This document shows, one piece after another, positions 8,589-15,702 of a stretch of DNA of 21,967 nt. The stretch spans positions 1 through 21,967 of the forward strand of contig JAISHN010000018.1 of assembly GCA_031262635.1 (NCBI GenBank), given 5' to 3'. The translations under genes were made by a program, and so were the position numbers. Below the pieces are notes generated by a model. The model had not been told where the DNA came from, searched no databases, and saw nothing but the letters and a program-made list of their open reading frames with translations. Position 1 is the first letter of the stretch, and each line of letters begins with the position of its first letter. The stretch is from Holosporaceae bacterium (GTDB lineage Bacteria > Pseudomonadota > Alphaproteobacteria > UBA3830).

Positions 8589-9350
8589 ATGAAAATTGGA
8601 GCGTATCTAATCAACCTCGATCGAGCGACGGAGCGGCTAAACTTCGTTATGCCGCGGATTCTCGCGTTGGGATTGCCGGTAGAGCGAATTTCCGCCGTCG
8701 ACGGCAAAACCTTATCGCCTGAAAAAATAGAATCCATCGCGGACGTTGAAACGTATAAAAAAATTTTCAAAATGTATCCCGAAGTCGGAACTATCGGCTG
8801 TTCGTTGAGTCATGAGAAAACATGGCGAAAGTTTCTCGAGTCGGATTACGAATTCGCTCTCATTTTTGAAGACGACGTTCAGTTCGATCCGAATGAATTA
8901 TTAGAAACCGTAAAATCGCTAGTTAAAAAAAAGTCTCTTTGGGATTTAACAAGTTTTGAATTAAAACATAGCGGCTGTCCGGCGACCGTATCAAAATTAT
9001 CGCGAGAAAAACGTTTGGTTTTTTACTTAACCAACGTTACTCATTCGGGATGTTATATAATTAACCGCAGAGCGGCTGAAAAGTTATTAAAAAAATTCTA
9101 TCCAATAAAAGCGCCTCTGGATCACTATTTTACCTCTTCATGGAAATTCGATCTAAAATTCGCCGGAGTAGAGCCAAGAATCGTTTTTCAAAGAATCGGC
9201 GGTTCTCAAATAAAAACGTCCGCCAATAAGAAAATAAAAACGCTAGACGTATTGGCGTATAACGCTATTTACAACGTATCGCGAGCCGTCGTTCATTTTG
9301 TGTACAATTTATTTTTATTCATTAAGATAAAAATAACGCGCTTATCGTAA
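8589..9350 (+). CDS. Glycosyltransferase family 25 protein
   Basis: The 253-residue protein starts with YLINLDRATERL, the signature of family 25, whose bacterial members add galactose or other sugars to lipooligosaccharide cores. GTIGCSLSH (residues 67-75) and the acidic LIFEDDVQFD (92-100), probably the metal and nucleotide-sugar site, follow in the expected order, as does APLDHYF further on. A hydrophobic, basic C-terminus (YNLFLFIKIKITR) suggests membrane association. I start at the ATG at 8589 because GGGAGGA lies upstream; an in-frame TTG at 8529 gives an unconvincing 20-residue extension. Donor and acceptor cannot be read. With kdsA elsewhere in the window it fits a lipopolysaccharide-making cell. 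Its stop is one base from that of rpmB. Confidence 0.88.
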   Translation: MKIGAYLINLDRATERLNFVMPRILALGLPVERISAVDGKTLSPEKIESIADVETYKKIFKMYPEVGTIGCSLSHEKTWRKFLESDYEFALIFEDDVQFDPNELLETVKSLVKKKSLWDLTSFELKHSGCPATVSKLSREKRLVFYLTNVTHSGCYIINRRAAEKLLKKFYPIKAPLDHYFTSSWKFDLKFAGVEPRIVFQRIGGSQIKTSANKKIKTLDVLAYNAIYNVSRAVVHFVYNLFLFIKIKITRLS

Positions 9351-9351
9351 C

Positions 9352-9645
9352 CTACGCGTTTCCGGCGGCTAATTTGTTTTGCAACAATTTCTTCATACGT
9401 CTAAAACGCGGGGAAAGCGCATCGTCGCAGGCCGTTGTTAAATAATTGTCGATGCCGCCGTTCTTCTCGACCGTTCGAACGGCGCTAGTAGAAAGACGAA
9501 TCCTTATTTTCATACCCAAAGCGTCGCTTAGAAACGACACGTTCTGCAAATTCGGCATAAAGCGACGTTTCGTTTTGTTGTTCGCGTGACTTACTCTATT
9601 GCCGCGTAAAATTTTCTTCCCCGAAAGCGCGCATACTCTAGCCAT
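9352..9645 (-). CDS. rpmB: 50S ribosomal protein L28
   Basis: The 97-residue protein begins MARVCALSGKK and contains NRVSHANNKTKRRFMPNLQN, the L28 hallmark, followed by the RIRLSTSAVRTVEKNGGID segment. It is a late-assembling large-subunit protein; the length fits the longer alphaproteobacterial form. The ATG at 9645 has AAGGA seven bases upstream and a near-consensus promoter just before it. The open frame continues upstream to a TTG at 9705, but that TTG lies in the -35 hexamer. L33, which often neighbours L28, is absent here. Confidence 0.96.
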   Translation of the reverse strand: MARVCALSGKKILRGNRVSHANNKTKRRFMPNLQNVSFLSDALGMKIRIRLSTSAVRTVEKNGGIDNYLTTACDDALSPRFRRMKKLLQNKLAAGNA

Positions 9646-9676
9646 CTCAAAATCCTTTTCAAAATATTTTTCGCAT

Positions 9677-9705
9677 TTTATATTGCTTCTAGAACGCAAA
9701 GTCAA
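9677..9705 (-). promoter_or_regulatory. Sigma-70-type promoter of rpmB
   Basis: On the minus strand TTGACT (9705-9700) and TATAAA (9682-9677) are separated by exactly 17 bases. Transcription would start near 9670, giving a leader of about 25 bases that includes the AAGGA ribosome site. Confidence 0.75.
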
Positions 9706-9783
9706 GCCGCGACGCGAAAATCCATATTCTTAAAAAGAGCGATAAGCGCTACATTTATCGATAAATATTGCAAGCTAAAGAAA

Positions 9784-10887
9784 ATGAATATGGGAATAAT
9801 CAAAAAAATTGCGGCGCTTCTTGTTTTGGCGGTTATTTTGGTCGTTTTTTATGTTCAAACGCCAATGTTTGGCAAGCGGCCGAGCGGAGAACGTCTGTCT
9901 AGGATTGAAAAATCGCCAAATTACGTAGACGGAAGCTTTCGCAATCTCGAAGAAACGTCGATAACGCTTTCTTGTCCGTTAAAAACGGGTTTTAAATTCT
10001 TTTTCAAAAATAGAAAAGGACAAAGACCGTCCGTTCCGTTGCCGACTATCAAAACCGATCTAAAAAACCTGGATCGCGACGAAAACGTTCTAATTTGGTT
10101 CGGTCATTCGTCTTATTTCATACAACTTAGCGGAAAACGTATCTTGGTCGATCCGCTTTTCAGCGAAGTATCGTCTCCTTTTCCGTTTTTTCCGAGAGTC
10201 TTCGCGGGAACGAACGTATACAACGCCGAAGATATGCCGGAAATAGATTGCCTTATTATTACTCACGATCACTGGGATCATTTGGATTATGAGACAGTCT
10301 TGAAACTAAAATCAAAGGTAAAAAAAATCGTTTGCCCTCTCGGAGTCGGATCTCATTTTGAATATTGGGGATTCGATAAAAATATAATCGTCGAAACGGA
10401 TTGGGACGAGAGCGTTTCCATCGATAAATATTTAATCGTTCGCTGTCTTCCGGCGCGTCATTTTTCAGGACGAAGATTTTCTCGAAACAAGACGTTATGG
10501 GCTTCGTTTCTTATAGAAACGCCGACTTTCAAAATCTACGTTGGCGGCGACGGAGGATACGGCGCTCATTTCGCGAAAATTGGCGAGAAATTCGGACCAA
10601 TAGACTTAGTCGCGTTAGACTGCGGGCAACACAATAAAAATTGGCCGCTTATTCATATGTCGATCAAAGAAGCGACGAAAGCGGCGAAGGATTTGCGAGC
10701 GACCGCTCTGCTTCCAGTTCATATTTGCAAGCTCTGCCTGGCCAATCATCCTTGGAACGAACCGCTCGAAGAACTGTCGGAATTATCTAAAGACGCAAGT
10801 TTCGAGCTTCTTACCCCAATGATCGGCGAGAAAGTAAAACTAAAAACGCCGTTCGAGCGATTCAAAAAATGGTGGAAGAATTTGTAA
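9784..10887 (+). CDS. Membrane-anchored metallo-beta-lactamase-fold hydrolase, NAPE-PLD-like
   Basis: The 367-residue protein has an N-terminal hydrophobic segment (about residues 5-24) that would anchor it or export it, then a metallo-hydrolase domain. WFGHSSYFIQLSGKRILVDP (105-124), the zinc motif HDHWDH (161-166), ARHFSGR (225-230), GGDGGYG with Asp256, and LLPVH...NHPWNEP (His313, His322) match the family that includes N-acyl-phosphatidylethanolamine phospholipase D and UlaG-type enzymes. The metal ligands look complete. Family members cleave phosphodiesters or lactones; the substrate here is unknown, though phospholipid is plausible for a membrane-anchored form. Either the first or third codon (both ATG) could start it. 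It stands alone between rpmB and an element copy. Confidence 0.85.
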   Translation: MNMGIIKKIAALLVLAVILVVFYVQTPMFGKRPSGERLSRIEKSPNYVDGSFRNLEETSITLSCPLKTGFKFFFKNRKGQRPSVPLPTIKTDLKNLDRDENVLIWFGHSSYFIQLSGKRILVDPLFSEVSSPFPFFPRVFAGTNVYNAEDMPEIDCLIITHDHWDHLDYETVLKLKSKVKKIVCPLGVGSHFEYWGFDKNIIVETDWDESVSIDKYLIVRCLPARHFSGRRFSRNKTLWASFLIETPTFKIYVGGDGGYGAHFAKIGEKFGPIDLVALDCGQHNKNWPLIHMSIKEATKAAKDLRATALLPVHICKLCLANHPWNEPLEELSELSKDASFELLTPMIGEKVKLKTPFERFKKWWKNL

Positions 10888-10914
10888 TATATGGGAAATA
10901 GCGATGAAAATGTC

Positions 10915-11164
10915 TAGGTTGAGTTAGGAAAATTTTGTTCGTCGTTCTTTTCCGTCATTCTGAGCAAAGCGAAGGATCCAGACGGCGAGCACGCCGGGAA
11001 AAGCGTATGGATCCTTCGTTGGGCAAGCCCTCCTCTAGGATGACGGAGAAGGAAGAAACTTCGCGAATTCACGCGCCTAGCAACGACTTATTGCGGAGTA
11101 TAAGTCTCTTGTTTCAACAAAAATAGCCTCATACTGCTCGTCACATTTTTCCTAACGCAGCCCA
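10915..11164 (+). mobile_element. MITE-like element copy 2 (forward)
   Basis: This is a 250-bp copy bounded by TAGGTTGAGTTAGGAAAATT and TTTTTCCTAACGCAGCCCA. The palindromic core runs from 10953 to 11045. The right half (cgcgcctagcaacgacttat... and ...caacaaaaatagcctcatac) is nearly identical to copy 1. The terminal TA is changed to CA at the right end. It lies between the metallo-hydrolase gene and the hpf promoter. Bases 11165-11296 hold nothing else I can recognise. Confidence 0.85.
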
Positions 11165-11296
11165 ACAATACCCCTAATGCGCGGCGTTTTGATTTATCGA
11201 AAGCAACGCCGCGATTTGAAATTAACCAAACGCTTCCCCACACAAGCTATTTTCATAAAATATCTCATAAAATTGCGAGACGCGAGGTTTTAGCGA

Positions 11297-11325
11297 TTGC
11301 GGTAGATCGACGGTCAATTTATAAT
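11297..11325 (+). promoter_or_regulatory. Sigma-70-type promoter of hpf
   Basis: TTGCGG (11297-11302) and a perfect TATAAT (11320-11325) are 17 bases apart. Transcription would begin around 11332, leaving a leader of about 23 bases with the GGAG ribosome site. Confidence 0.72.
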
Positions 11326-11354
11326 AACAATCAGTTCTTGTAGTGGAGTTGATT

Positions 11355-11876
11355 ATGAGTTTTTCTCTTTCCTGTCGTCATATGGAAATAGGCGAGTCTC
11401 TAACGGAGAGCAAAGCTAAGGAAGCTAGCTTTTCTCTTGCAAAAAAATACGGAATGGAATTCATCGACGTAAACATTATAATGACAAAGGACGGGCGGCA
11501 GTTTCGATGCGACGTTTCGATTAAAACGTCCGAGGGAGATTCTTATCACTCTAGCTCCGACGCTAACGATTCCAAGGTCTCTTTTGATTCCGCTTTACAA
11601 AAAATCGATCGACAGATGCAGAAAAAATCAGAGCGCAGCGTTCGTAAGCATTCTAAAGTCGAAATAAACGTTTTTGATAATTCATTGGAAGAATCAGCGC
11701 CCGCAATAATCGCGGAAATCTTGAACGATCTTCCGATAATGAGCGTCAGCGACGCCGCGAAGCGTCTGACCGACGAAAAACGAGCGTTCATTTTTGAAAA
11801 TATATCTAATAACTCAATAAACGTAGTTTACATTCGTCCCGATCATAACATTGGATGGATCGATTATAAGAAATAA
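11355..11876 (+). CDS. hpf: Ribosome hibernation promoting factor, long form
   Basis: The 173-residue protein combines an N-terminal S30AE/YfiA-like domain (about residues 1-100), which sits in the decoding channel of idle ribosomes, with a C-terminal dimerisation domain (about 125-173). The latter matches long HPF in PIMSVSDAAKRLTDEKRAFI and the NVVYIRPDHNIGWID end. Long HPF joins two 70S particles into inactive 100S dimers during starvation. I start at ATG 11355 because GGAG (11345-11348) is ideally placed; the upstream GTG at 11343 overlaps that site. In many proteobacteria hpf lies beside rpoN, but no sigma-54 gene is here and its promoter looks like ordinary sigma-70. Confidence 0.9.
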   Translation: MSFSLSCRHMEIGESLTESKAKEASFSLAKKYGMEFIDVNIIMTKDGRQFRCDVSIKTSEGDSYHSSSDANDSKVSFDSALQKIDRQMQKKSERSVRKHSKVEINVFDNSLEESAPAIIAEILNDLPIMSVSDAAKRLTDEKRAFIFENISNNSINVVYIRPDHNIGWIDYKK

Positions 11877-11912
11877 TCGCGTTTTCTTTGTGATAGCGAC
11901 GCAATAAAAGAG

Positions 11913-11941
11913 GATAGGGAATACTAAAGCTTTTCCCTATC
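11913..11941. terminator. Possible bidirectional terminator hairpin
   Basis: GATAGGGAA (11913-11921) pairs with TTCCCTATC (11933-11941) over nine bases around an 11-base loop. It lies between the converging hpf and membrane-protein genes and includes the latter's last codons. On the minus strand the hairpin is followed by CTCTTTTATTG, a modest U-rich tail; on the plus strand the tail is weaker. Confidence 0.45.
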
Positions 11942-13840
11942 GATTTTCGCGATAACTACGTCGTTGAATTTTTCCGGCAATTTAATAACGCTAATCCATT
12001 CCGGCAGAATGCCGTCGCATATCATACGAGCTAGGCTCGAGCGTTTCGTTTCATCCGCGCGTTTCAATTTTCTGACGAATATATACGAGCTATTCGTTAT
12101 TTTTAGGATGTTTTTTACGGTCTCCTCGTCGTATTCGTCCGACATCGTTTTGTAAGAGAAAATTATCCCTTGAGTTTGACGATGATACGGCGCCCCTACG
12201 ACGCTGTGTTTCGTATAGTACAGCAAAGCCGGACCGTCGTTGCTATGAGCCATTATTACTACGGGATCTTGACTAAGATTGTCGATCGCGGCGAATAATT
12301 CGGACTGCGAGTACGACTGCGCGGAATTTTTGTTTTTTTGATCATTTGGATTAAAGAGCGGAGCGCAGAATACAAAAAATACGGAAAGGAAAGTCGATAT
12401 TATTATTCTAGGAATTCTATCGAGCGACTTTGTTAAGCGACCGTTCATCCCAAAATCAATAATTATCGGCAGTCCAAACATTACCGAATAAGGCAGCATT
12501 CTATAGGATATTCCCGCGAAAATCGTATAGCAAACCGCGTTGACGATCAGAATCGACCATATCAAACTGCGAAAGTCGACTTTTTTTCCGAGGATTAGTT
12601 CTGCGACTTTGCCAGCGATCGAAGTCGCGATAATTACGCAATAGGTTATGAAAAACGCGCCGTCTCCGTGAGTAAAAGGAGACTGCATTTCAGAGACTCG
12701 ACTCAGCCAGATTTCTTTTACATAGTCGTCGACTCCGCCGCTCATTCCTTCGAAAAAGTTGGGATATATATCTAAAAAATCAAGCGCGATTATAAAAAAA
12801 CAAACGACGGCAAATATGGCTCTTTTTCTTAAATCCCATTTTTGTTTTCTTGTAAAAATGCAGAATCCCGCCAGCGAAAACCATAAAATTAGCGACGTTA
12901 TAAAAGATAAAGAGAAAGGATCGAAAGACTTAAGAGATAGAGGAAAAGGAAAGAAGAATAAAAACAACCAATAAAGGGAAGGAGAAGATTTTCCTCCTTT
13001 ATATACGCCCCAGTAGTAAAGCGTCGCGTAAAAAAACAATACCGCGTGCAAGTTTGATATTTTATCATACTCGACCGTTAGAATTCGTCTAACGTCCTCT
13101 ATCGAACGACAGGGAACAAGAACTATCGCCCCGACGCAACAAGCGGTCGCTAGGCTTTTCTTATAGAGAAACTCAAGCCCTTCCTCGTCAGAGAAAAAAT
13201 AAATGAACAAAACTCCGTCTATTAAAACGATAGGGATTAGCGTTTCCGGCGAAATCCAAACGCATAACGCCGCGATTACCGCCGGTTTTATATACGCTTT
13301 TTTAGACTGAGCCGCGACTATGACGCTATTTAAATACAAGACGATAAACAACATTATAAACGCGTGATGATCCGGTCGTCCGAAAATTCCAAATTCTATA
13401 ATCAAAGGATGAGCGGCAAACGCGGCGGAACATAGAAACGCGTTTTTTCTGGACATTAATTTCCGCGCGATATTGAAAAATACAACGATGGCGACGCTTT
13501 TTATAATCGGCGATATCAAAAAGCAGACGATCTCTATAGATTTATTGATCGAACCGATGAAAAAATTCAGGATATATACTGGAACGATTATGAAAAAATC
13601 ATAAAATCGCGTCCAATGCAGATCGCATCCAAACGGAACGTTGCTTCTTGCGATAATTGTATTCGATAAGTCGTAACTATTGAAAAATTCTCGCGTTCTG
13701 ACAAGCCGCATGTAGTCGTCGGTGTCGCAAAACGCGATGGAGAAACCGTAAAACTGCAAATAAAACGCTAGATTTGCAAACGCGCCAAGAACGAGAAGAA
13801 TAATTATTTCAGTTTTGTTCTTGTATAGCCAATCTACCAA
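11924..13840 (-). CDS. Polytopic membrane protein, GT-C glycosyltransferase-like
   Basis: The 638-residue protein has roughly a dozen membrane segments through about residue 510 and a soluble C-terminal domain of about 120 residues. The first external loop carries CDTDDYMRLVRTREF (residues 38-52), followed by DLHWTRFYD (73-81) and, in the next loop, FGRPDHHAF (153-161). Acidic motifs after the first helix and a D-H-H-type motif later are typical of GT-C enzymes that use lipid-linked sugars, including oligosaccharyltransferase STT3/PglB. Similar MRL / HW-x-R / GR-x-DHH proteins occur, from memory, in Alphaproteobacteria as uncharacterised genes. I infer a lipid-linked sugar transferase, substrate unknown. 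The start is TTG with a weak AAGAGAA upstream; no better in-frame start is near. Confidence 0.65.
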   Translation of the reverse strand: MVDWLYKNKTEIIILLVLGAFANLAFYLQFYGFSIAFCDTDDYMRLVRTREFFNSYDLSNTIIARSNVPFGCDLHWTRFYDFFIIVPVYILNFFIGSINKSIEIVCFLISPIIKSVAIVVFFNIARKLMSRKNAFLCSAAFAAHPLIIEFGIFGRPDHHAFIMLFIVLYLNSVIVAAQSKKAYIKPAVIAALCVWISPETLIPIVLIDGVLFIYFFSDEEGLEFLYKKSLATACCVGAIVLVPCRSIEDVRRILTVEYDKISNLHAVLFFYATLYYWGVYKGGKSSPSLYWLFLFFFPFPLSLKSFDPFSLSFITSLILWFSLAGFCIFTRKQKWDLRKRAIFAVVCFFIIALDFLDIYPNFFEGMSGGVDDYVKEIWLSRVSEMQSPFTHGDGAFFITYCVIIATSIAGKVAELILGKKVDFRSLIWSILIVNAVCYTIFAGISYRMLPYSVMFGLPIIIDFGMNGRLTKSLDRIPRIIISTFLSVFFVFCAPLFNPNDQKNKNSAQSYSQSELFAAIDNLSQDPVVIMAHSNDGPALLYYTKHSVVGAPYHRQTQGIIFSYKTMSDEYDEETVKNILKITNSSYIFVRKLKRADETKRSSLARMICDGILPEWISVIKLPEKFNDVVIAKIDREKL

Positions 13841-13972
13841 AGCATTCTCTTATTTAAGGAACCTTCGCTTTTTCTTGCGAGCGAAGCGAGAAGACACTTT
13901 ACCATAATAGGTTTGAGATTTTACTAATTTTAACGATACCTCAAAGTCCTATCTCTGTTGAGTACTTTTTTC

Positions 13973-14001
13973 TTGAAATCCGCGGCAATTTCTAGTATCG
14001 T
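13973..14001 (+). promoter_or_regulatory. Sigma-70-type promoter of rplJ-rplL
   Basis: TTGAAA (13973-13978) and TATCGT (13996-14001) are 17 bases apart. The start site would be near 14008, giving a leader of about 165 bases that contains the L10 leader structure. A separate hairpin-forming stretch with no U-tail, ttcttgc...gcgagaa, lies upstream near 13873-13893; I assign it no function. Confidence 0.6.
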
Positions 14002-14048
14002 GCGGCCAAGTTTAAAGTTGAGCGTCATTTTGGCGTTGGATTTTGAGC

Positions 14049-14160
14049 GATCTAAAAGGGTCTATCGAAGACCGTCGGCGCGAAAGCTTAAATATGCCGA
14101 CGCAGATTGACTGGATCAATTCCCGTTAAATCTATCGGTATTCTCTCTTTAGATTTTAGT
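14049..14160 (+). promoter_or_regulatory. Ribosomal L10 leader (autoregulatory RNA of rplJ-rplL)
   Basis: The untranslated leader has GAAGACCGTCGGC upstream of a seven-base stem CGTCGGC (14073-14079) / GCCGACG (14096-14102), followed by CAGATTGACTGG. This arrangement matches the L10-binding region in which a stem next to a kink-turn binds the L10(L12)4 complex. Near the ribosome site two alternative pairings are possible. ATCTAAA (14050-14056) can pair with TTTAGAT (14148-14154), or AAATCTA (14128-14134) can pair with TAGATTT (14150-14156). These share bases and so exclude each other, as expected for a switch. The L10-binding part is well supported; the switch mechanism is inference. Confidence 0.7.
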
Positions 14161-14172
14161 TTGGAGAGAGCA

Positions 14173-14682
14173 ATGAAGAGAAGTGAAAAAGCTGACGCGA
14201 TTGCTAAAATTCGGAAGCGTTTTGAAGAAAACGGAGCCGTTTTTGTAGTCAATCAAAACAGAATGACCGTTGCTAACACGGAAGACCTCAGGAAACGTCT
14301 CAGAGACGTTAACTCCGTCTATCTCGTTTCGAAGAACACGCTCGCTAAGATTGCGGCGAAGGAGGCTGGTTTCGACTACCTTCTCGATCATCTAAACGGG
14401 CAGACGGCTTTGGCGTTTTCCAACGACGTCACCGGTTCGGCAAAGGTTATATGCGAGTACGCCTCCAAAAGCGAAGACAAAATCGTCGTCGTTTGCGGCG
14501 GATACGAAGGAAGGCTATTGAGCGATAAAGACGTTAAGGTTTTGTCTCAATTGCCGTCTATGGACGAGCTGCGAGCCAAGATCATCGCCGTCATACAAAC
14601 GCCGGCGCAACGTATGGCCACGCTGCTGCAAGCGCCTGCGGGACAACTCGCTCGCGTGTTAAAAGCCTATTCAGAGAAGTAA
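14173..14682 (+). CDS. rplJ: 50S ribosomal protein L10
   Basis: L10 forms the base of the ribosomal stalk and carries the L7/L12 dimers. The protein (169 residues from the ATG at 14173) starts MKRSEKADAI, has NTLAKIAAKEAGFDYL and LNGQTALAFSNDV, typical L10 segments. The C-terminal helix (MATLLQAPAGQLARVLKAYS) binds L12. GGAGAGAG lies directly upstream of this ATG; an in-frame start at 14107 would lie inside the leader structure. The gene is followed 15 bases later by rplL but is not preceded by rplK-rplA, which is its usual place. Confidence 0.96.
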   Translation: MKRSEKADAIAKIRKRFEENGAVFVVNQNRMTVANTEDLRKRLRDVNSVYLVSKNTLAKIAAKEAGFDYLLDHLNGQTALAFSNDVTGSAKVICEYASKSEDKIVVVCGGYEGRLLSDKDVKVLSQLPSMDELRAKIIAVIQTPAQRMATLLQAPAGQLARVLKAYSEK

Positions 14683-14697
14683 GAAAGGGAGATATAA

Positions 14698-15075
14698 ATG
14701 GCTGCAAATTTAGAAAAATTAGTAGAAGAATTATCGAAGTTGACGGTTCTAGAAGCCGCCGAGCTTAGTAAGAAGTTAGAGGAAACTTGGGGCGTTTCCG
14801 CCGCCGCTCCCGTAGCGGTTGCCGCCGCGGGACCAGCTGCCGCCGCCGCTCCGGTTGAAGAGAAAACAGAGTTCGACGTAGTTCTAAAAGAAGCTGGCGC
14901 TCAGAAGATCGGAGTGATCAAAGTCGTGAGAGAACTCACCGGCCTTGGATTGACCGAAGCGAAAGCCATAGTCGAATCCGCTCCTAAGACAATCAAGGAA
15001 GCGGTCGCTAAGGAAGAAGCGAACAACATGAAGACAAAACTTGAAGCCGCCGGCGCGAAAGTCGAACTGGCGTAA
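14698..15075 (+). CDS. rplL: 50S ribosomal protein L7/L12
   Basis: The 125-residue protein has the N-terminal dimerisation and L10-binding helices (LEKLVEELSKLTVLEAAELS) and an alanine- and proline-rich hinge (about residues 40-60). The highly conserved C-terminal factor-binding domain follows (KIGVIKVVRELTGLGLTEAK). AAGGGAGAT precedes the ATG. It recruits and activates translation GTPases as the multi-copy stalk protein, and is co-transcribed with rplJ. A strong terminator follows instead of rpoB. Confidence 0.97.
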   Translation: MAANLEKLVEELSKLTVLEAAELSKKLEETWGVSAAAPVAVAAAGPAAAAAPVEEKTEFDVVLKEAGAQKIGVIKVVRELTGLGLTEAKAIVESAPKTIKEAVAKEEANNMKTKLEAAGAKVELA

Positions 15076-15106
15076 ATTTTTTGTTTTGCGCGAATTATAA
15101 CTAGAG

Positions 15107-15134
15107 AAAACGGAGCCGTTGAAGCTCCGTTTTT
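15107..15134 (+). terminator. Rho-independent terminator of rplJ-rplL
   Basis: AAAACGGAGC (15107-15116) pairs perfectly with GCTCCGTTTT (15124-15133) around the seven-base loop CGTTGAA, and the 3' arm ends in a run of five T. This ends the operon, so rpoBC is not transcribed from here. Confidence 0.85.
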
Positions 15135-15136
15135 GC

Positions 15137-15379
15137 GGCGACTTCAACAGACTGCTCGAAGCGGGGTTTGTCGACGCGTTCTGGTTCCTCCGTCCCGACG
15201 AAACCGGAGCCTACACTTGGCGCTCGGGACAATTCGAAAATCGCGAAAAAAATCGCGGCCGACGGATCGATTATTTTCTTGTATCCGAAGAATGGGAGGA
15301 TAAAATCCGCGATAGCTTGATACTTCCTCATTCCTCAATCAGCGATCACTTGCCAATTACTCTTTCGCCGGAATTGTAA
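15137..15379 (+). pseudogene. C-terminal remnant of an exonuclease III family gene
   Basis: The frame encodes only the last 80 or so residues of an ExoIII/ExoA-type AP endonuclease: GDFNRLLEAGFVDAFWFL, DETGAYTWRSGQFENREKNR, GRRIDYFLVSEEW and the final SDHLPIT motif. The N-terminal half with the catalytic Glu and GDxN motif is missing, and no ATG precedes the remnant. Homology begins only a few bases after the rplL terminator, marking a deletion or rearrangement breakpoint. The sequence belongs to a different branch from the intact xthA in this window (TGAYTWxS and RIDYFLVS instead of FTWWSYRQRG and RLDQFYLS), so it is not a copy of that gene. It is followed 21 bases later by an element copy. 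Confidence 0.8.
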
Positions 15380-15399
15380 CGACTCTCGCAATCGAAGAT

Positions 15400-15649
15400 T
15401 AGGCCGTGTTAGGAAGAATTTTGTTCGTCGCCCGTTTCCGTCATCCTGAGCGCAGCGAAGGATCCAGACGGCGAGTACGCCGGAAAAACGCGTGGATCCT
15501 TCGTCGGGCAAGCCCTCCTCTAGGATGACGGAGAAAGAAGAAATTTCGTGGCTTCGCGCGCCTAGCAACGACTTATTGCAGAGTATAAACTTCTTGTTTC
15601 AACAAAAATGGCCTCATACCACTCGTCACATTTTTCCTAACGGAACCTA
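15400..15649 (+). mobile_element. MITE-like element copy 3 (forward)
   Basis: This 250-bp copy is bounded by TAGGCCGTGTTAGGAAGAATT and TTTTTCCTAACGGAACCTA. The palindromic core runs from 15439 to 15530 and includes a small internal hairpin, CGGCGAGTACGCCG. The right half repeats the cgcgcctagcaacgactt and caacaaaaatggcctcatac blocks of the other copies. It lies between the exonuclease remnant and the end of the S24-like regulator. Confidence 0.85.
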
Positions 15650-15702
15650 GCCAAATTAACCAAAAATCAACGGAAAATTACTTCCGAACTCATTGTTTAC
15701 GT

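Noticed and set aside
10935..11126. Open frames of about 60-80 codons with a shared SRMTEKEE...RIHAPSNDLLRS sequence at 7276-7476 and 10935-11126, and similar frames at 15335-15568, 20004-20216 and 21691-21927
   Set aside because: They lie wholly or mostly inside the repeat elements and are alike only because the DNA is repeated. They lack ribosome sites and pass through the palindromic core, so they are not a protein family.
13873..13893. Hairpin ttcttgc...gcgagaa upstream of the 638-residue membrane protein gene
   Set aside because: It has a short stem with a mismatch-like G-T pair and no U tract on either strand. It resembles a scrap of the cattgcgag-type repeat but is too short to assign.
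15119..15379. The exonuclease fragment as an 86-residue gene starting at TTG 15119
   Set aside because: The TTG lies in the loop of the rplL terminator and the catalytic half is missing; treated as a pseudogene remnant instead.
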